In this document: one piece after another, positions 60,706 through 64,000 of the stretch
Layout of the letters: each line of letters begins with the position of its first letter
Position numbering within the stretch: position 1 is the stretch's first letter
Source of the DNA: CAYPNP01 sp964412195
GTDB lineage: Bacteria > Acidobacteriota > JAAYUB01
NCBI GenBank assembly: GCA_964412195.1
Contig: CAYPNP010000017.1
Location: 1 to 64,000, forward strand
Length of the DNA stretch: 64,000 nucleotides
Direction: 5' to 3'
Notes under the pieces: model-generated
Database searches by the model: none
Told to the model about the DNA's origin: nothing
What the model saw: only the letters and a program-made list of their open reading frames with translations
Made by a program: the position numbers and the translations under genes

Positions 60706-63700
60706 ATGACCCGACCGCTGAGCGCACTCCGGACCCAACCCGAAATCTGCCGCGTCGACGCGTCGGCCGGCTCCGGCAAGACCCGTCAGCTGGCGCTCCG
60801 CTACATCGCCCTGCTGCTGGACCCCGCCCTGCGCGCCCAGCCCCGCGAGATCCTCGCCGTGACCTTCACCAACAAGGCGGCGCGCGAGATGCAGGAGCGC
60901 ATCCTCCGCTATCTGAAGCTGTGCGCCCTGGACAGCCGAGCCGACATCGAAGCGGAGCTCCGGGACGAGGTCGGGAATCCCGTCGAAGTCTGCCCGAAGG
61001 ACATGTATGCCCTCGGAGAGGATCGGGATCCGGCGGACGTCCGCTCCCGCGCGCGAGCGCAGGTGAACTCCATCCTCGCGGCCTGGCACGATTTCCACGT
61101 CAACACCATCGACTCGTTCCTCACCACACTGGCCAAGGCCACCGCCCTGGAGCTGGCACTGGCGCCGGATTTCGAGACCGAACTGGAGCCGGATGTCTAC
61201 CTCGAGCTCGCGATCCGCTCCCTCCTCGAGCCGCTGGACGCGGAGACCCGCTCGCGGCACGCCGACATCCTGGACTTCTTCCAGACCACCCGCGAGCTCA
61301 AGGGCGACGTGGGCTGGGACCTGGCCGCCGTCTTCCTGGAGACCGTCAGCCGCCTGTACCGGGTGGAAAGCACCCACGGCCGGCCGGTGGCGGCCAAGTT
61401 CGACCGGAAGGAGATGGAACGGCGTCTGGCCGCGCTGCGTGACTACCTCCGGCGCGAGATCCTGCCCGATATCGAGAGTGGGAATCTGTCCGTCCTGCGG
61501 AACGATCGGACCATCCAGGAATTCGTCGAGGGGGCGATGGACGAGTCCCTCCTCGTCTGGCTCTGCCGGCCGCGGGACAAGGTCTTCCCCAAGAAAATCC
61601 AGGATCGGGCGGGCGCCTGGGACGCCGTGCCGGGCTTGGCCCGCGCCTGCCTCGAGGCTTGGTCGCACCTCCGCATCGCCCCCGGACTGGGATTCTACCG
61701 CCGGGCCAAGGAGGCCCTCGCCGAGACGGCGCGGACCGAGGGAAAGCTGCTCCTGGCCGGCCTCAACGAGCAGATGCTGGCCCAGCTCCAGGCCGACGGC
61801 GCCGTGCCGCGCATCTACCTCAAGCTCGGCGACCGCATCCGCCACTTCCTGGTGGACGAGTTCCAGGACACTTCGCCGCTGCAGTGGCGGGTGCTGTCCG
61901 TGCTGGTGGAGGAAACCCTCTCCCGCGGCGGCAGCCTCTTCTACGTCGGGGACAAGAAGCAGGCCATCTACGGCTTCCGCGGCAGCGAGTTCGAGCTGTT
62001 CGACCAGGCTGGCGACTTCCCTCCCTTCAAGGGCTTCTTCCGTGAAGAGAGGCTGCCGTTCAATTACCGTTGCGGCAAGCACATCCTCGAGTTCGTGGAA
62101 GAAGTTTTCTCTGAAAGGAGCTTGGGCGATTTCGCCGCCGCGAACAAGCTCGTCGGCGGCAGGGATGGGGACATCGTGGAAGTGCCGCGCCTGGCCGGCC
62201 ACTTCGCCGCGGTCCACCAGGAGAGCGGCCAGCCGGGCGGTTACGTGGAGGTCCTCCCTGTCTCGGCCGCAGGGGAAGGCGCCGGTGACGAAGCCGGAGA
62301 GCCGCCGCCCGACGGCGAGGGCGAGGCTGACGAGGCCCTCGAGGATCGGGTGCTCCGGGAGCTGACCGGGGCGATCCGCCGGTGCGCGCCCGGGCGCGCC
62401 GCCTGGCGCGACGTGGCCGTGCTGGTCCGGAAAAACACCGAAGCCATCCAGGTGACGAACCACCTGTTGGCGAACGACATTCCGGCCATCTCCCCCACGG
62501 CCATGGCCCTGCTCTCGGCGCCGCGGATCCGCGAGATCCTCGACCTGCTGAAGTTCCTCGACAGCCCGCCGGACAACGTCTCCTTCGCCGGCTTCCTCCT
62601 GGGCGAGATCTTCCTGCGGTGGGCGGGCTGCGGGCCGGAGACGCTGCGTGTGTTCCTGCTGGAGAACCGCGGCCGGCGGGCCGTTTACACCGCGTTCCGG
62701 GACCGGTTCCCGGACCTGTGGCGTGACGGCTTCCAGGAGCTGTTCGTCCGGGTGGGCTTCCTGCCGCCCTACGACCTGGTCCGTGCGGCGCTGGCCGCCT
62801 TCCGCGTGCCGGAGAACTTCCCCGGCGACCAGGCCATGCTCTACGGCTTCCTGGAGCTGCTGAAGGACCTCGAGGACCGCGGCGAGAACAGCCTGAAGAT
62901 CCTGCTGGAGCGGGTGCGCGAGGCCGAGTCCGGCGCCGGGGCCGATTCGCTGGGCCGGGTCCGGATGCCCGCCTACGCCGACGCCGTCCAGGTGCTCACC
63001 ATGCACAAGGCCAAGGGGCTGGAGTTCCCGGTGGTGATGCTGCCCTTCACCTACCTCGACCGGAAGCCCCTCACTTCCGTCTTCCTGGAAGGGACGGGGC
63101 GGGACGGCAGCGTGGCACTGCTGCCGTACTACGTCAACAAGACGGTGCGCCCCGAGCTGCCGGAGGCCGTCCGGAAACTTTATCACGAGCAGGTCACGAA
63201 GGATCTGATCGAGGAGCTGAACCTCCTGTACGTCGCCCTGACCCGGGCCGAGAGGGAGCTGTACGTGTTCCTGCCCGACTACGGCGGGTTCCAGGGGCGC
63301 TGGCGGCCGCCGGTGCCGCGCGAATCCCGGCAGACGGGCTGTCCGGCAACCCCCGCGGAACTCCGGAAGAAGGACAAGCCGACACGGGAGCCGCCGCTCG
63401 TGCCCGAGCCGGCGCGGCAGCACCACCCCTGGCAGATCCACCTGGTCCGCCGCCCGGTGGACCTGCGGGCGCTTCTGGACGAGGGCCGGTCCGAGCGGGC
63501 CGCCGCCGGGACGGAGCTTCACGAAATCCTGGCCCGGGGCGAAGTGCCCGCCGGTCTGCCGCCGGCGTTCCGCCCGTTCTTCGAGCTGCCGGCCGGCACT
63601 CGGGCCGAATCCGAGAAGGAGATCGCCGACGCCACGGGCCAGGCGCACCGGATCGACCGCCTGGTCCATCGGCCCGACGGCTCCCTGGACGTGGTGGATT

Positions 63701-63843
63701 TCAAGACCGGCGCGGGCTCCCCGGATTCCGACTGCGGCCAGATCCGGAAGTATCGCAAGCTGCTCCAGGAGATCTATCCCGGGCGGGTGATCCGCTGCTT
63801 CCTGCTGCACTGGGACAGCGGCGAGGTGGAGGAGGTGCCATGA
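60706..63843 (+). CDS. addA: UvrD/RecB-type helicase-nuclease (AddA-like)
   Basis: 1045 residues. Walker A DASAGSGKT (about 18-26), motif Ia AVTFTNKAAREM, motif II LVDEFQDTSPLQW, motif III YVGDKKQAIYGFRGSE, motif IV LPFNYRCGKHI, motif V VQVLTMHKAKGLEFPVV and motif VI LLYVALTRAERELYV: a complete SF1 UvrD-type helicase. C-terminal PD-(D/E)XK nuclease: GTELHEILARG, RIDRLVHR (Asp near 983), VVDFKTG (near 998) and QIRKYRKLLQ. It resects double-strand breaks for recombination together with an AddB-type partner, whose gene overlaps by four bases (ATGA). The protein is shorter than typical AddA (about 1200). Confidence 0.9.
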   Translation: MTRPLSALRTQPEICRVDASAGSGKTRQLALRYIALLLDPALRAQPREILAVTFTNKAAREMQERILRYLKLCALDSRADIEAELRDEVGNPVEVCPKDMYALGEDRDPADVRSRARAQVNSILAAWHDFHVNTIDSFLTTLAKATALELALAPDFETELEPDVYLELAIRSLLEPLDAETRSRHADILDFFQTTRELKGDVGWDLAAVFLETVSRLYRVESTHGRPVAAKFDRKEMERRLAALRDYLRREILPDIESGNLSVLRNDRTIQEFVEGAMDESLLVWLCRPRDKVFPKKIQDRAGAWDAVPGLARACLEAWSHLRIAPGLGFYRRAKEALAETARTEGKLLLAGLNEQMLAQLQADGAVPRIYLKLGDRIRHFLVDEFQDTSPLQWRVLSVLVEETLSRGGSLFYVGDKKQAIYGFRGSEFELFDQAGDFPPFKGFFREERLPFNYRCGKHILEFVEEVFSERSLGDFAAANKLVGGRDGDIVEVPRLAGHFAAVHQESGQPGGYVEVLPVSAAGEGAGDEAGEPPPDGEGEADEALEDRVLRELTGAIRRCAPGRAAWRDVAVLVRKNTEAIQVTNHLLANDIPAISPTAMALLSAPRIREILDLLKFLDSPPDNVSFAGFLLGEIFLRWAGCGPETLRVFLLENRGRRAVYTAFRDRFPDLWRDGFQELFVRVGFLPPYDLVRAALAAFRVPENFPGDQAMLYGFLELLKDLEDRGENSLKILLERVREAESGAGADSLGRVRMPAYADAVQVLTMHKAKGLEFPVVMLPFTYLDRKPLTSVFLEGTGRDGSVALLPYYVNKTVRPELPEAVRKLYHEQVTKDLIEELNLLYVALTRAERELYVFLPDYGGFQGRWRPPVPRESRQTGCPATPAELRKKDKPTREPPLVPEPARQHHPWQIHLVRRPVDLRALLDEGRSERAAAGTELHEILARGEVPAGLPPAFRPFFELPAGTRAESEKEIADATGQAHRIDRLVHRPDGSLDVVDFKTGAGSPDSDCGQIRKYRKLLQEIYPGRVIRCFLLHWDSGEVEEVP

Positions 63844-64000
63844 GCCGCACCTTCCTGCTGCCGCTCGGCGCCGACGTGCCCGGATTCCTGGCGGACCTTC
63901 TCGCCCGGGAGTTCGATCCGTCCGAATGGCCCGATCTCGCCGTGGTGTTCCCCCACGAGCGGCCGCGCCTCTACCTGAACCGCCGCCTGGCCGGACGCCT
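63840..64000 (+). CDS. AddB-like PD-(D/E)XK nuclease family protein (N-terminus only)
   Basis: Only 53 codons are in the window: MSRTFLLPLGADVPGFLADL, then LAVVFPHERPRLYLNRRLAGR. The pattern 'VVFPxxRxxLYLxRxLA' is the usual start of bacterial AddB-like proteins encoded next to AddA. Four-base overlap with the addA-like gene supports the assignment. The frame continues past the right edge. Confidence 0.8.
   Translation, partial: MSRTFLLPLGADVPGFLADLLAREFDPSEWPDLAVVFPHERPRLYLNRRLAGR

Overview
The window is a dense, very GC-rich bacterial chromosome segment with about 43 protein genes, both strands used, and no rRNA, tRNA, CRISPR array, prophage or transposase gene that I can recognise. Gene content suggests an uncultured member of Acidobacteriota or a neighbouring phylum. 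The pointers are a kynureninase with a cyclase-type formamidase, an S9A prolyl oligopeptidase, an M32 carboxypeptidase, an nSTAND1/WD40 giant, a Ser/Thr kinase with an extracytoplasmic sensor-like domain, and paired secreted proteins with a 'QSVADVA...VITD' motif. This taxonomic call is inference from gene content only.

Layout. 1-12 kb: an unrecognised multi-pass membrane protein (cut by the window edge), the nSTAND1/WD40 protein, a 5'-nucleotidase lipoprotein, and a divergent kynurenine formamidase/kynureninase pair. 12-20 kb: a small hypothetical, a methyltransferase, an M32 carboxypeptidase, a prolyl oligopeptidase, a small membrane protein and an EamA transporter. 20-25.3 kb: a complete BmpA-type nucleoside ABC importer. 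25.4-36 kb: an MNT/HEPN toxin-antitoxin pair, a PlsC-ACP-acyl-ACP synthetase fusion, a zinc-ribbon membrane protein, one AT-rich foreign-looking gene, OsmC, and a 1553-residue acyl-CoA synthetase/orphan/GNAT protein preceded by a coupled leader peptide. 36-42 kb: two secreted proteins and a two-component system. 42-46.6 kb: a four-gene operon of a kinase-Ppx/GppA-like fusion, a glycosyltransferase and two secreted coiled-coil paralogues. 46.7-64 kb: housekeeping and sensory genes (glutamine amidotransferase, GT-C/TPR protein, cation diffusion facilitator, M48-like pseudoprotease, acidic D-x-D-G-D protein, BLUF photoreceptor, ArfB, YbaK, TauE/SafE, MscS-cNMP channel, DUF188, aromatic amino acid lyase) and the start of an addAB-like recombination operon.

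Two whole-window patterns stand out. First, spacers are built from many families of short oscillating repeats arranged as long, often nested, inverted repeats. All nine convergent gene junctions carry one, and repeat sequence forms the C-terminal ends of at least two proteins. Second, several genes have a clear -35/-10 promoter whose -10 ends exactly 6-7 nt before the start codon with no ribosome-binding site, indicating leaderless transcripts. One of these starts a 13-codon leader peptide overlapping the start of the 1553-residue synthetase gene.

The best candidates for undescribed biology are the kinase/Ppx-GppA operon, the two acyl-activating fusion proteins, and the palindromic spacer system.
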